DNA of 64,000 nucleotides, taken from assembly GCA_025765615.1 (NCBI GenBank), contig JAIVFJ010000011.1:434001-498000 (forward strand), in the 5' to 3' direction. The first letter of the stretch is position 1, and each line of letters starts with the position of its first letter. The notes under the pieces are model-generated. The model worked only from the letters and a program-made list of their open reading frames with translations. It searched no databases and was not told the DNA's origin. Made by a program: the position numbers and the translations under genes. This document shows positions 11,384 to 24,391 of the stretch, piece by piece. Source of the DNA: Zopfochytrium polystomum. Taxonomy: Eukaryota > Chytridiomycota > Chytridiomycetes > Chytridiales > Chytridiaceae.

Positions 11384-12778
11384 TCACGCCCGGCTCGCCT
11401 CGACCGCACTGTCTCCCCTCTTTGTGGCGGTCACAACCACAAACCGCAGCACCCCGGCCTCATGCGCGCGGCCCAGCACCCTCCGCATCACGACGTACCG
11501 CCACGGCCACGCGGCGCCGCACGACTGCGCCGCGCGCCGCTGTCGTCCCAGAAACCGCGCGAACCCCGGGCACACCCGCGCCCCGACGCCCTCGATCTCC
11601 ACCGCCTCAAACCCGGCGTCCCGCAGCGCGGCCCGCGTCCCCAGCTCCGTCGCAAGCCCGGCGCCCGCCAACGCGCACACCGCCCGCAGCTCCACCTGCG
11701 CCAACCACCTCGCCGACGGCCGCCCGACGAAGAAGATATCCGTGTACGACAGCCGCCCGCCGCTCCGCAGCGCCCGCACCGCGGCGGCCAGGAACCGGCG
11801 CCGCGGCGAAAAGTGGTACGCGCTGTCCGTCGCCACCGCCAGGTCGCACTGAGGGCCCGCCATGCGGTTCCGTCGTCGGCGCCGGCATCGCCGTCGCAGC
11901 ACTCGACGCCGCATCCGACGCGCGCCCACGCCGCGTCGCCCGCCGCCGCCGCCGCGTCGCCGCAGTACACGTGCAGCCGCCGCGCGGTCGCCGCTCCCGC
12001 CGCGTGCGCGCGCGCGTGAATTGCGGCCGCGTGCGAAGCCTCCAGCGTCACCGCCGTCACCGTCGCCGTCGGCTGCCGCGCCAAGTACAGGAGCGCTTGG
12101 TCGCCGCAGCCGGCGCCAAAGTCTGTTGCGGGGGTAGAGGGGCGGGGTGTTTTTTGGTAGGCCCAAAAACGCATATTATGTGGGAAAAATCCCCCTCACC
12201 GCACCCTCACCAATGATGCGGGTGTTCTCGTTGAGACAGCCCTCGGCGACCTTGAGTGCTAGCCGCTCACACGCCGACGTGTAGCTCTCCTCGTGCTCGT
12301 CGTCGTCGTCGTCGTTGTCGTCTTCGTCGTCGTCGTCATCCGTCTACAGGCCCTTGATGGAGGTTGGGGGTAGTTGGAAGGGGCGGGACGGGTTTACGTG
12401 GGTGTGTGGGGGAGGCGAGAGGAAAGGCCAAAAAAAATCCCCCGAAGGAACCATGCTGAGCCAGAGCGAGTCGACGCGCATGTTCAGCACGCGGTGGTCC
12501 ATCCCGAACCGGAACCACGCCGCCGCCGGCCTGCCTGCGTCGACACGGTCGTGCTGGGCTGCGCGCACGACCGCAAGTGTTGTTGCCGCGAATGCGACGG
12601 CGGCGGTTGCGGTGGCGAATGCACCGAGGCCGCCGCCAATGAGCAGCAGCAGAAGCAGCAGCAGCAGTAGCAGCAGTAGCAGCAGCAGGAGGAGTATCGC
12701 GCAGCTGCAGGCCACGAGAGAAGCGCCTCCGCCGCGGCCGGCACGGGTCAAGGTGGCGGCGGCGAGACAGTTCTTCAT
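11384..12778 (-). CDS. Membrane-anchored class I SAM-dependent methyltransferase
   Basis: Four exons (12452-12778, 12211-12343, 11908-12122, 11384-11848) give 379 residues, with all joins in phase. Residues ~25-75 form a long poly-Leu/Ala hydrophobic segment (core encoded by CAG/CTG repeats), a signal anchor. An acidic Asp/Glu run at the exon 2 start precedes SYTSACERLALKVAEG, then the SAM-binding motif I DFGAGCGDQALLYLA, acidic motif II region TVTAVTLEAS, GDAAAAA (motif post-II) and CDLAVATDSAYHF (motif IV-like), followed by LRSGGRLSYTDIF (motif V/VI). The catalytic core is the usual class I length; the substrate is unknown. CERLA...GDQ resembles small-molecule methyltransferases rather than protein methylases. 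The last intron is only 59 bp, and without it the SAM fold changes frame. Confidence 0.72.
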
Positions 12779-13113
12779 GGTTTGGGTTTTTGGAACACGA
12801 CAAAATTCTGCAAAATATAGTCCCTTTGGTTAAATAATTGGAGAATGCCTCTCCCATGATGATTGATGATGGGAAAATGGTCTCCGCAAACTCCTCTTCG
12901 TAGTAGTGAGTGAGGGAGTTGAGGGCCGTTTGGTAAGGAAAATTTGATTGTTGTGTCTTCTTCAAACCGGAGAACGCCTCCAAAACTGAATTTTCCCAAA
13001 AGCAGTTCGCGGTTTTCATGCAAAGAGAAGAGAGAAGAATATGGCCAAGCGACGTGGCGGGGTGGGCAGATAGATGCAGCGACAGAGAGAGACAGAGAGA
13101 GCGAGAGAGAGAG

Positions 13114-13168
<55 letters not shown>

Positions 13169-13952
13169 GAGAGAGAGAAGAGACAGACCGACAGAGACAG
13201 AGACGGACAGACAGAGGAGGAGCAGCAAACTGCCTCCCAAGCAGCTGACGCGACGGGCCGCCCCCACAACTCACCCTCGATCGCCCCACCCCCACCCACC
13301 CACCCACGCACGAGGACTGCAGCTGCTGAGGGGGGGGGGAAGCGCTTGGCGACGCCCCCATTCACCGGCCCCCCAGTATCATCATCCCATCCGCACACTC
13401 CCATCCTCCCACCCATCCAATCCATCCAATCCAACTTCGCCCTTATCCGCCACGGCCTGCTGAAGCACCCACCCAACCAACCACCACCACCCACCGCCTC
13501 CGCTACCACCGCTGCCTACAGTACTGCCGCCGCCGCCGCCGCCGCCGCTTCCGCCCCTGCGTTATCGATCGCTGAACCCCACCACCCGGCCGCACACACC
13601 TCTCCCCCTGCATCCCACAACCCATTCGCCCATAACATCGGCTCTGCAGCTGGCTGGGTGGTGGTGGCCTGCAGGCTTTCATACAATCACCCAATCTCAT
13701 CCTTTTTGGCCCGCCTTTTTTCATTCAGTAGCCCGCGTAAACAGTGCTTCGGCCACCCGCACCCTGGCCTCGTAAATAGCTACAATCCATCCCGGTCTCT
13801 CCAGATTCCCTACTCCCCCACACACATACGTAAAAACAGACCAGTAAAACCAATCCTCCGGACAGCTTCTCACCGCGCGCTTCCGGCACCGACTTCTCCG
13901 CGCTACGCGATCCTGCCAGCCCAACCCTGCTGTAACTGTTCTTGGCTTACGC
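12779..13952. other. Divergent intergenic region with (GA)n tract
   Basis: This head-to-head gap of about 1.2 kb lies between the methyltransferase (minus) and the villin gene (plus). It carries a GAGA tract at about 13080-13185 on the plus strand, a CCACC-rich stretch near 13280-13310, and a GCC repeat near 13529-13550. Apparent ORFs across the GA tract are repeat translations. An unspliced 5' exon of the villin gene could lie here but was not identified. Confidence 0.45.
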
Positions 13953-16900
13953 GTGGCGGCAACGTCGCCCGGTCGGAAGGTACGTCGCGCGACCGTCGTG
14001 CCCTCTCCGTACCTGGCCAACGCATTCCGCTCTAACTTCCTCTTTTTCAAACCGGCGATTACGCCACTCTTCCCCTCACCCCGACTCCTGAATCCCCCAG
14101 ACCTCTCGAACGACATCATGATTGGACACAGCCCTCATTCCCCTACGCTTGTCGAACCAGCGACAATACACGGCAGCAGCAGCGGTGGCGGCAACGACAG
14201 CAGTAGCGCCAGCAGCACCAGCAGCGTCAGCAGCAACAGCAAATACTTTGGCGGCGGTGGCAGAGCTGCCGGCCATGCGCGCAGCTTTGACGATGCACAC
14301 GACAGCCTCATCGACTCGACTCCGCCAGAAAGCGTACGCGAACCGCCCGTGTTTGACCTCGCGTGCCCCGTTCCGGCCCCGCACTTTAACCTGGCCATGG
14401 ACATTTTGCTGCCACCACTCTCCTCGCCGCATTCATCCACATCGGATGTGGTTGGCCTGGCAGCCGGCAACGTGTGGATCTTGCCGAAGGCGTCCACACC
14501 CCCTGGCGTCCAGTCAGCTGAGGACAGCGGCGGGGGTGGTATTACCGGCAGCGGAGACCTACACCGCGAACGCTTCGCAGACACTGCAGCCGACCCGACT
14601 TCCACTGACCAAGCCGGCCACTGGGAACGGACCGAGCCATTTTTGAAGTCGCCGCTCAAAGCTACTCGAGATGAGCCGACGAAAAAGGGTGACACGAGCA
14701 ACATTGGCGGGGAGTGCGTCGACGACGCGAACGAGGACTTACTGCACGAACAGCCCGCGGCTGTCATGCAGTTTCTCACCCCAAAGCTGGAGGCGAGCAC
14801 CAACGGCTGGACCAAGGCCAGCGGCACTATTGAAACACCCATGCCGTCCGTTGAGGAATGCAGCAATCGGCCCCAAAACCCAACACAAACAGCGACGCTC
14901 AGCCAAACGGCCCCCACGACTACCACCTCGCAACCCGCCCACTTCACCCCCAGCTCAATTCCGGCTGGAGCCTCCGGGACAGGATCTGCAGCGTCGGCTG
15001 CTGGGTCTTCCCACGACTCTCTGACAATGGCCTCAACAACGTCCACATCACCGCCGCAATCGCCTCCCGACAGTGCCTCTGCAACGAGAACCGCCACACT
15101 GGGCCACAACTCTTCGACGTCCCCACCTCCCCGGGCTGGCCCGACGTTCGCATTCGACGAAAGGCCAAGCCACATCATGATGTTTTCTCCAGACTCCGCG
15201 TCTCGCCTTCATTTTCTTCCTCCCTCCAGTTCCTTGTCGCTGCCGCTACTTTCGTCGGCAGAGGCCCATTCCGATGAGCATCATAATGGCAGACATTTAC
15301 CGCCCGCTTCATTCTCGTCCATCTCGCTGTCTACAATCGGAGGGGCGCCTGGATCGCTCGGTGACGCAACTATTTCCACTACGCAGGCAGACAGCAGGTC
15401 GTATGCAACAAAAGACGGAAATGATGAAAGCGACCGCGGCACCAGAGGAGACTTGACCCGTCGCCAGTCCTCCCCGGTCGATAGTAGCCGCATAGGTAGC
15501 AGCAACCAAGGCGGTCATGGCGGCGATGGGACAATGGAACCGGAAACGTCCAGGACGCCCGCCAGATCCGACCGCGACCTTCAAACTCACGGCCGAGACT
15601 CAGACCCTGCGAGGCAACACATGAACCAGCAGCCAAATTCCCTTCTGGAGGGAGATCACCGCCGTGGAATACTCGACAGCCTGCTTACGTTATCTTTGAC
15701 AACCTCAGAGAGCCTCGAGAAGCCGCACTCGGAGGCAGACCTTGCAGGAGTTGCTGGCGCTCCCACCGAGTCGTCCGACCAGGACAGCGAGTCCCGGTCG
15801 TCGAATGCAGACTATTTCTACTACTTTCAACAGCCGCACTACATGGACCAAGAAGGAAACGATACCAGCGCGTACTTGCCCCCGATTCCGAATGACATTG
15901 TCGCGGGCCCTAGGCCGCTAACGCCACCGTTTCAATCGTTATCTCACCACGCTGGCGGACGGGAACGGAACGGCGGGAGAACAGCTTACGACCTCGGCGG
16001 CGGTGGCACATTTTCTTCCAACGCGACGGCCACGACAGCATCCACCGCCACGACGCGAAGCACTGCGGGAACTTTGGAGACGCGAGACGATCTCTTCTAC
16101 ACGTCGAATCGCCCAGAAGGAACGGATATCTTACCGTATCGTCTCGCCGTGGGCGGCCCCGCCGATGACGGCCCACCAATGCCGGGACCAGTGCTCTCCA
16201 TAGGTGCTCAGGGTGTCATTGCCGTCGAGACGGGAGGTTGGATAGCGCAGCCGAAGAACGCCAGGATTCAAAAAAAGGGCTTGTTCCCGCGAAGTGCTGC
16301 GTTTCAGGTCGAATACCAGCTCCATCGCCCAGAAAGCACCGATCTGGACGCGCTGTTCGGTGAAGACGACGACGAGGACGATGACCGCGGCCAGCAAGCG
16401 GTTGGCGGACAGGGTAGCGCCGATCCTTCTCTTGCACGTGGTTCAAACGTATCTGGAGCTACTGCAAGCGCCAGCGTGCGCGCCTTAGCCCTCAACGCCA
16501 AAGCCTCTGTCCCATCGCCGAAGGGCAGACCAAAGCCGCCGGTGCTCACGACAGTCGCTCCTCCAAAGCAACGCACCAGCCGTGACCGGCCGAGTGCAGT
16601 CGACACAGTCGCCATCGCTCGCAATTGGCAAAGTTCCTCGGCCCACAGCGGCAGCGGTAGCGGCGGTGGAGGAGAGGGCAGCGAAAATGACTCCAACACC
16701 GGGAGAGACCGTGGTAACGCTGGCGGCACCCCGAGCGACGATTCGGACGCGGACGACACGAGCGATTCGCGTGCGGAGGACATAAAAGACACTCCTGCGA
16801 CGGCAAGTCGGCCACGCGTTGCTGGTGCGATGCTGCAGAGCGGTCCCGTGGCCAAGGGTGTGAACGTTGAAAGGGCAAAGAGTCGGTTGGACCCATCGTC

Positions 16901-19345
16901 TTCAGGGTCGGTGTCCACGTCAGAGTCTGACACACCCCTCATTGGACGTGCCGGAAAAGGCCTTGGGGTGCTTTCCACGGCTGCTCCCGCCGCTGCCCCC
17001 GTTCGAAGAAGAGAAGACAGCATCAGCCAGCGGGCGGCCCCGGCGGCCGAAAGCGTGGACGACGATAGCGACGAGAGCGACCCGGGGATGGTTGTGCCGC
17101 CGGCGCTGGACGCTGACCACCCTGCCGTGGTTGCAGGATATGCGGCCCGGCGTCGACGGAGCGGGGACATTGGGGCGCCGTCCACGCCGGCCCTGTCCCA
17201 CGGTGCTGTCGAGCCGACACCAAGGACTAGCCGTCCACCGCTGCCCGCGCCGGCTCAAGGTATAATCGGATTGCGATTGGAGAGCGGCGTCTTTGGCCAG
17301 CCAGGTGCTGTGCCGCATATTTATCAGAGGCACCTTGGTGCCGGCGCAGACGGCGGTGGGCCGCCGCCACCTCCCATGCGACTTTGGAACAACCCGCTCG
17401 TACTTCCAGACATTTCTGGAAACACTATTGTCACAACGACCATCCTGCATTTGGACGACGACGAGGACGACGACGGTGACGATGAGGGCGGAGACGACAG
17501 TGGCGACGTGGAGTCTGCGAAGGCCGCCCAGACGGAGAGCGCTGGTGCAGTCACCTCCATCCACGAAGGAGGCGGTGGCGGCGGCAACAGCGGCAAAGGC
17601 GAGCGCGACTTGTCAACCAGCGACGGCTACGCGGGAGCAGGAGGCGCCAGCGGCGGTGGTGGTGGGAAGAGTGAGAGCACCGAGACACGAACGCGCATGG
17701 TCGGGAGCGGCTTCCTGCTGCAGGTTGCGGCGCGTACGTCGCACGACTCGATCACCAGCTCCGGCGGAGCTGAATCGTCCAGCACAACGTCTGCCGCCGA
17801 TGATGATGATGACGACGACGATGAAGGCGGCGATGTCGACAATGCGGTGCTGCTGCCGGCCGTTGAGTCCCGCGGACGCATTCTGGATGCTGTGGAACTG
17901 GGCGGCTCTGCGAGGTCGATGGCCGCCGCACGACGCGCCCTGTCCCAAGCCTCCTCGTCGTCTTTGTCTGCGCCTTCCTCGTCCTCCCCGCAGCCCGCGT
18001 CCTTGCTGTCGCTGCCCACGCTCGAAGTTGGTGTGCTGGTGCCAGATCGCATTGATGGCGGGGGTGTCGGCGGCGGCAGCAGCGGCGGGGGCATTGGCGT
18101 TATTTCGCGGTCTGCCGGCAGCGGCGGCGGCAACGGCAGTGGCAGTGGCAGCGGCAGTGGCGCAGGGAGCGGCAGCGGGGGCAGCGGCAGGGGAGGCGGT
18201 GGCGGCGGTAGTGGGGCCAGCAGCGCGGGCAGCGCGGGCAGCGCATCGGCGGTTGCGGCGTTCGCGTCGGCCGGCTTGGTGGTGATTCGCGAGGACGAGC
18301 TGATGGAGGCTCCCCTGCTGCTGACGCCGAGGCAGCACAGGTCGCTAACGCGGGATTCCGGAGGTGGTCCACGTCGTGGCGAGAACGGCGATGGCGACGT
18401 GGACGAAGATGGTAGCGACGAGTCCAGTGGGTCTATCTTGTCCACAGAAACGGAGGAAGGCGGAGGAGGCGGCGGAAGGAGTGCTGGTGGTGATGGTAGT
18501 GACGGCGCTCCTCCTGGTGATGGCGACGGTGCGGCTGGCGGAGGCGAAGCGGGATCAGCGCCGAGCGAGCCAAACGAAGAGCCTGGAGCCCTTCCAGGGG
18601 GAGCGGCACCGCTGCCACCGTCACACGAAGATGCCACCAGCGGCGGCGACGGACCAGGTGGGTCTGCGCTTGACAGCCGGCCAGAGCCGGAGCCTGCTTC
18701 GGTGTCGACGCCTGCACGTCTCGGACCGGCGGCGGGGGGCTTTCAGTGCGCGCAAGACAACAACGGGGACGATGATGGCGGCCAGACGCTGCCGCCGCCG
18801 CCGCAGCCGCCACCATTGGCACCAACGGCAACGCCCGATGAAGGGACGAAGATGCAAAATGCATCCACGCAATTGTGCTCGCCCGCAACGCCGTCCGGGG
18901 CGGGGGGAGCGGCGGTGGGATCGGCGGCAGGACAGGCGGCAGTACCGCACTTTGAGCGACAGCCGCCGGGGCTGGCGCGCAGCCGGACGTCGTCGCGCGA
19001 CCGGCGTCGGCCGGCCGCAACGACGACGGCGAGGTCACCGTCGTCCCCGCCTGGCTCGCCGCGGTCGAAGGTGAGGAGGCATCTCTCTCGGTCTTCCTGA
19101 AATCTCTCTGTTTGTCTGTCTGTTTGTCTTGTCTGCCTGTCTGTCTGTCTGCCTGTCTGTCTGTCTCTCCCTCGATCTGTCTTGTTGCTTCATTGCGGTT
19201 CCCTTGATGTTTTTTTATTTTATTTATTTATTATTTATTTTTTTTTTGGTTCTTTGTCTTCCTCTCTCATCACCAATCAATCTCCTTGCAAACAGGCCGC
19301 CCAACTGCTGGACAGAGTCTTCCCCTTCTTCAAAATCATGACCTC

Positions 19346-19404
<59 letters not shown>

Positions 19405-22400
19405 CGCAGGCGACTTCTTTGACAACGTCGGCAACGACGAGAAGAACCGCAAGCCCCGATCGCACCACCACCACCACTGCCCTTGAGGCCCGCTCCGACT
19501 TCGATGCATCCCCGCCACAGCCGCCGCCGCAGACTTCGACGTCCCATCCCTCCATGCCTCGTCACTCCCCACCACCGTTGACCCATTCGGCAAGCGCAAT
19601 GAGTCTCCGCGAGCGCATCAGTCTCGCCGAACGGAGAGACGCTGCAGCCGCTGCATCGGCGTTTCCCTCAAAGCTGAACAAGGGACCCTCCTCGCTCGGC
19701 CCTCGGAGCAACACGGGCAGCTCGATCGCCCCGGCCGTTGCGACGGTCGCAGCGGCAGCCGCGGCAGAAAAGACCAGCCCCTTCCCCTCTAAACCAGTCG
19801 CTCGCTCCGGAAGCAGGTCGAGCCTGAAGAGCACCGGAAGTAGCGGCGGCGGCAGCGCGGCCGGCTCTTTTTCAGAGCCCGTGCTGCCACCCGCTGTCGT
19901 TGGCTCTCCCTTGACGTTGCCAACCCCCGTCATCCCACGCTCGGCGCGGACTCTCTGGCGTGTCAAGGGTCGCAGGCGAATGCATTTCCACCGCGTCGAG
20001 TGCTCGGCCGCCTCGTTCAACTGCGGCGACGTGTTTGTGTTAGAGGTCCCGCTCCCGGTGACCCCGGCGACGCCCGCCTCTTTGCAAAAGCTAGCAATTG
20101 TGTACGTCTACTCCGGCCGCGATGCCGGGAAGGTCAAGAGAGCACGCGCAAGGGAGCTCGCGCTCAGGATCGTCGACAGAGATTGGAAGAGGAAGGCGAG
20201 CATTGTGGAAATTGGTGCAGATCTCTCCATTGCTGTTTCTTGTTGATGTTGCGTTGTTGTCTTCGCGACCTGACTTTGTCTCTCTCTTCATTTTCGGTCG
20301 CCAGAGGACGATGGCCGGATGAATGCAGACCAGCGCGCATTCTGGAACGCGGCACTGGACAGGACGTGGACCTCGGACTCACCTCCGGAGTGGGCACCGG
20401 CTAACAGCGGAGGAGACGATCTCGAGTTTGAGCGATCAATGGACTACAGCTTGGTTTTGTACGGGTAGGTGGTTTTTTCAAGCTTTGAGCAACGCCCACA
20501 ACGCATCTTCTCCGCCAAAAATTGATTCTTGGCTACACAAGCCTTGACGTTGAAACAAAGACTTTTGCGCCTGTCGTTGAGCCGGGCAAGCATCTCTCGA
20601 TGAAAGTGCTCCAGCCGAATGCTGCTTACGTGCTCCAATGCATCGGCGATTGCGTCTACGTCTGGTACGGGCGGCAATGCGGCGCCGGCGCAAAGGACGA
20701 TGCGATTCGTTTTGCGGAGGTGAGTGTGGTAGGGAGGAACAAAATGGTGACCAACAGGGAGCCCCCACTTGTTTTGGCTCCATCACTCGTTTTTTTAATA
20801 TGCTGTTCGTTTAGACTCTCATCTCGGTCCCTCGCGACGAATCAGTCGCCGGCGTGCACTGGCAGGAATGCCAGCACCCTTTTGTCGAGCGCGACCTTGC
20901 CGAAAGCGCCCTCTTCATGGAGCGGTTCGTAGACTGGTCCGATGGCCTGTCTGTCCAGATTCGGGCGGCGTCCAACGTTGCCGTTAAAGACAGGTCACGC
21001 TATGTTTACGACAGGGGTGGATGTGCGTTCATTTAGCTTCACTTCCATTCCTACTCAGATGCTTCTGTTTGGTGCTGTTCATCCTAGTAGTTTATTAACC
21101 TGCACAACATATCTGCAGTTTCAGCCGTTTCAGACAAGATTGATGTTGCTCGCATGTACGACCCTCCGCCGCCACCTGCGTCGTGGGAGCGCAACGCCGA
21201 CGGCACGCTGGCCAATGGCGAATCAGAGCCCGGTGGCCCACCAGCCCTCCGCGAAGACCTCGGTCGGATAGACCTCAAGGTATGGATGGCCGTTGGTTCA
21301 GATCTCGTTGAGATCCCGAGTGTCGAGCACGGCGTCTTTTACGAGGGGGAATGCTACGTGCTGCTCTACGAACATCTATCCGGGCGCGAGGGATCCGAAA
21401 AGGTGGTGTTTGTCGTCTACTTCTGGATCGGGGACGCGTCGAGGGCGGTATGTACCTTTTTGCTTCGTTGTAACTCGATCTTTGGCAAGTTCATTCTCCC
21501 GCTGACTGTTGGGACGAAAAAAGACGGAACAGGGAACTGTCGCTTATGCGGCAGTCGATCTTGAAAAGAAGCACAAGGGCCGGCAGGTCCGCGTCGCACA
21601 GGGCCATGAGCCGGAGCATTTCTTGACCCTGTTCAACCAACCTCGCAAGAGTGCCGACAGTCCGTTGGGGAGATCCGCCTCGCCTACGGACGGCCTTTCA
21701 CCCTCCTCTCCGTCGTCTCCGGTCTCTTCAAACCCGCCAGACTCACCCCGGGTTGACCCCCCACCGTTACAATCTTCGCAGTTAGAGAGCCCCAGCTCGC
21801 CGAAACCTCGGTCGTTGTCGTCACCCTTGCCCAGCTCTCCGTCGTCGCCCATCCCCTTTTCTCTCGCCGTCTCGCCCACTCTCCTGCTGAGCAACCCGCG
21901 CCCACCATACCTGGTGATACGCCGCGGCGCTCGTCCCGCATCGTCACCACCCCCGGCCCTGAGTGCAACCGCATCCTCGTCAGGCTCAAAGTCCGTTCCC
22001 TTGTCGCCCGCAAAGACACTGTTCCACGTTGCAGGTTTCAAGCGGTCTCTCGTGCGCGCTGTGGAAGTGGCATGGCAGCCGTCAAGCCTATGCAGCGGCG
22101 CTTGCTTTGTCGCGCGAATGTCGGACCGCGTCTACGTATGGGTCGGTAGGGGTGCGTTTGCCTTCGAGCGGAGCGCATCCGTCGACCTAGCTGGACGGAT
22201 TTCGGTAATGTGTTGCCTGGAGAATTGCGGGTTCCTTTCCTTGTTTTGCTTATCTCCGTGAATTCTCATTGAAGACTTTCATTTTTGTGGGACACTGGCA
22301 GTCCGGCCTCCCCGTTCTAGAAGTTGACGAACTCCACGAGCCCAGACATTTTTGGACAAAGCTCTCTGGCCGCACTGAGTGGCTCCGGTCTCAGCACGAA

Positions 22401-23612
22401 GGAGAGTACGCTTCAATGGACTACTTTTCAGCCAAACCTGAGCTGGCTGGCCAGTATCAGTGCCGCCTGTTTCGTATTTCTCATGTTGTCAATGGCGGAC
22501 CATCGGTAGGCATCGTTGCTTAACCACTGACTCACCACTGTGTTGATGTCTTTGCTGAAACTGTTTGGCCCATCCATTTGTCTCGATGGTGAATACTGAC
22601 CATGGTGTTTCGCCATTTACCTCACAGTCCGAAGAGATTGCGCCCTTCACTCATTCCGACCTCGACGACTCTTTTATTTTCGTCGTCGACGCATTTTTTG
22701 AGGTTTTTGTCTGGATCGGCGCCGAGGCACGCCAAAAGCACAAGGACATACACCTTGCCTGCGTCACTGCCCTTGAGTACTCCGCGTTTGCCTCCTCCCG
22801 GCAACCAAGTCGAGTGTTCCGACACGGCGGCAGCGGCGGCGGCGGTGACGCCGCCAACCCAGACGACGCTATTCCGGCGTGGGTCGTCAAAAGTGGTGAA
22901 GAGACGCACGGGTTTCGGGCGGCGTTTGTCGGATTTGACGACGGCGCCGTCCTTTCTGCCGGCGGTGCGGGTGGTGCCGCGACGGAGCCGCCCGTCGGCT
23001 TCTTGAACCGGTTTCGCCGCACAGGGAGCCTGAAGCGACGCAGGCGCGCTGAGCCTAAGGCTGAGCCAGTGAAAACAATGCTCGAAAAGGTATGAAACGG
23101 AGATTTTTGGTATCCCCTCTCCAAGCCATCCCCTTGTTTAGTACACCTTCTTTGTCTCATTCGGGCTCGCCTTTCTTCAAACTTGTCAGATGACAAGTGC
23201 ATCTTACACTCTGGACGAGCTGCGACGCAGGGACGAACTTCCCCTGGGCGTCGACCCGACTCGTCTGGAAGCCTACCTGTCGCCCGCAGAGTTTTCAAAG
23301 GCCTTCCAGACAGACTTGGAAACTTTTAACGCATATCCGGCGTGGAAACGCGCAGAGCTGAAAAGAAAGGGTGAGGAGGAATTTTTCCGTTTCTTCGCCG
23401 TTTTTTTTTTCTTTCTTGAATGAGTAGAGGAGGAGAATCGCGTTCGGTTTTTGCAAATTCAGCCATCTAACGCCTTGTTACTTTCTCTCGCAGCCGATCT
23501 TTTTAGAGCCGAAAATGCGGCTGGCCGTCTTTCTCAGCATTTGTGTTTTTTTTTTCTTAAATACCCTTCCAGTACCGCCCGTATAGGCCATTTGCGCGTA
23601 TTCGCCGCTTGA
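13953..23612 (+). CDS. Villin/supervillin-like actin-binding protein, giant disordered N-terminus
   Basis: Eleven exons: 13953-19070, 19296-20214, 20305-20464, 20542-20719, 20815-21022, 21119-21447, 21524-22204, 22302-22505, 22628-23089, 23190-23370, 23494-23612. The summed length is divisible by three (about 2852 residues). Exon 1 alone encodes ~1706 residues of Ser/Gly/Asp-rich, probably disordered sequence. Exon 2 has an 18-codon CAG (Gln) run. Gelsolin-type repeats follow: TLWRVKGRRRMHFHRVECSA, IGDCVYVWYGRQCGAGAKDD, VVFVVYFWIGDASRA, MSDRVYVWVGRGAFAFE, DDSFIFVVDAFFEVFVWIG. The C-terminal villin headpiece reads RLEAYLSPAEFSKAF and WKRAELKRKADLF. Gelsolin repeats sever, cap or bundle actin in a calcium-dependent way; the headpiece binds F-actin. 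The predicted C-terminus extends ~35 residues past the usual LF end, or terminates at 23423 if the last intron is retained. The start may be the later Met at 14118. Confidence 0.85.
19350..19403 (+). repeat. (CAG)18 coding microsatellite (polyGln)
   Basis: Eighteen uninterrupted CAG codons lie inside exon 2 of the villin-like gene, just upstream of the gelsolin repeats. The tract is in frame and would give a polyglutamine stretch whose length is likely to vary between isolates. Confidence 0.95.
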
Positions 23613-24088
23613 TCACCTATCCCCTACTATCACCTTCCCCCCCATAAACTATTTCTCTTTCTTTTTTTGCCTCCTCTCGCCTACCTGACTGCCATGACCT
23701 CTGGGTACGCACGGAACGGACGCAGTCCCTGAAACTGCGAACTCCGACTCTGGAACGCACACACAAACACACGCACACACGCACACATATTCGCACTCCG
23801 TCTGGCTCTCTGTCCCGCTCTCTCTGTACGTGATCAAATCCCGGAAGCGCGTGCTTGGCTTCGTTCCCTGAAGTGCGCTCAGCCGTTTCCACACCTCTCG
23901 TCTCTTTGTCTCTTACTGTGTATGTCGCCAACACCGGCCTTCCTTTTCCTCTCCTCCCTATCCTTTCCTGTTCTTTTCTTGTACCTTTTTTCCTCCCCCT
24001 CGTCCCGCGGTGGGTGGGTCGCGGTGCGGTGCGCGTTCCGCTGGGTTCAATTTGCCCGCCCTCCTCTCCCTCCACACGTTCCGATAAC

Positions 24089-24094
24089 AATAAA
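24089..24094 (+). terminator. Candidate polyadenylation signal AATAAA
   Basis: A canonical AATAAA lies about 480 bp downstream of the villin stop, on the sense strand and before the convergent UFD1 gene. It is a plausible 3' processing signal for the villin mRNA. The stretch 23613-24391 otherwise holds pyrimidine-rich and CA-repeat sequence and no gene. Confidence 0.45.
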
Positions 24095-24391
24095 GAGTGC
24101 TGAACTAGTATTCTGAGGTTCTTTCACCTAAGTTAAGCAAAGACACGCAATCGTTCTCGTTCTTTGCAGTGTGTTACTCCCTATAATGCATTGGTGTTCT
24201 CCCGCCCCTGCCGTTTCTCGTTGCCGAATCCCGACTTTCTCTCCTTCCGGGAAACTCGATTCCAAAGAGGAAGAGGGTTGCGAGAACACCGAAACATAAA
24301 ACAAAATTTAAGAAAAAAAACAACAAACAAACAACCACCCTCGTGGCCCCCTCAAACGCCTTTTTTTTTTTTTCTTCATTTTTTTTCTCGC

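Noticed and set aside
13080..13185. CRISPR-like or structured repeat
   Set aside because: A plain GA microsatellite; no spacers.
12944..14035. 363-codon plus-strand ORF through the GA repeat
   Set aside because: Translation is mostly RERERE from a microsatellite and has no conserved part.
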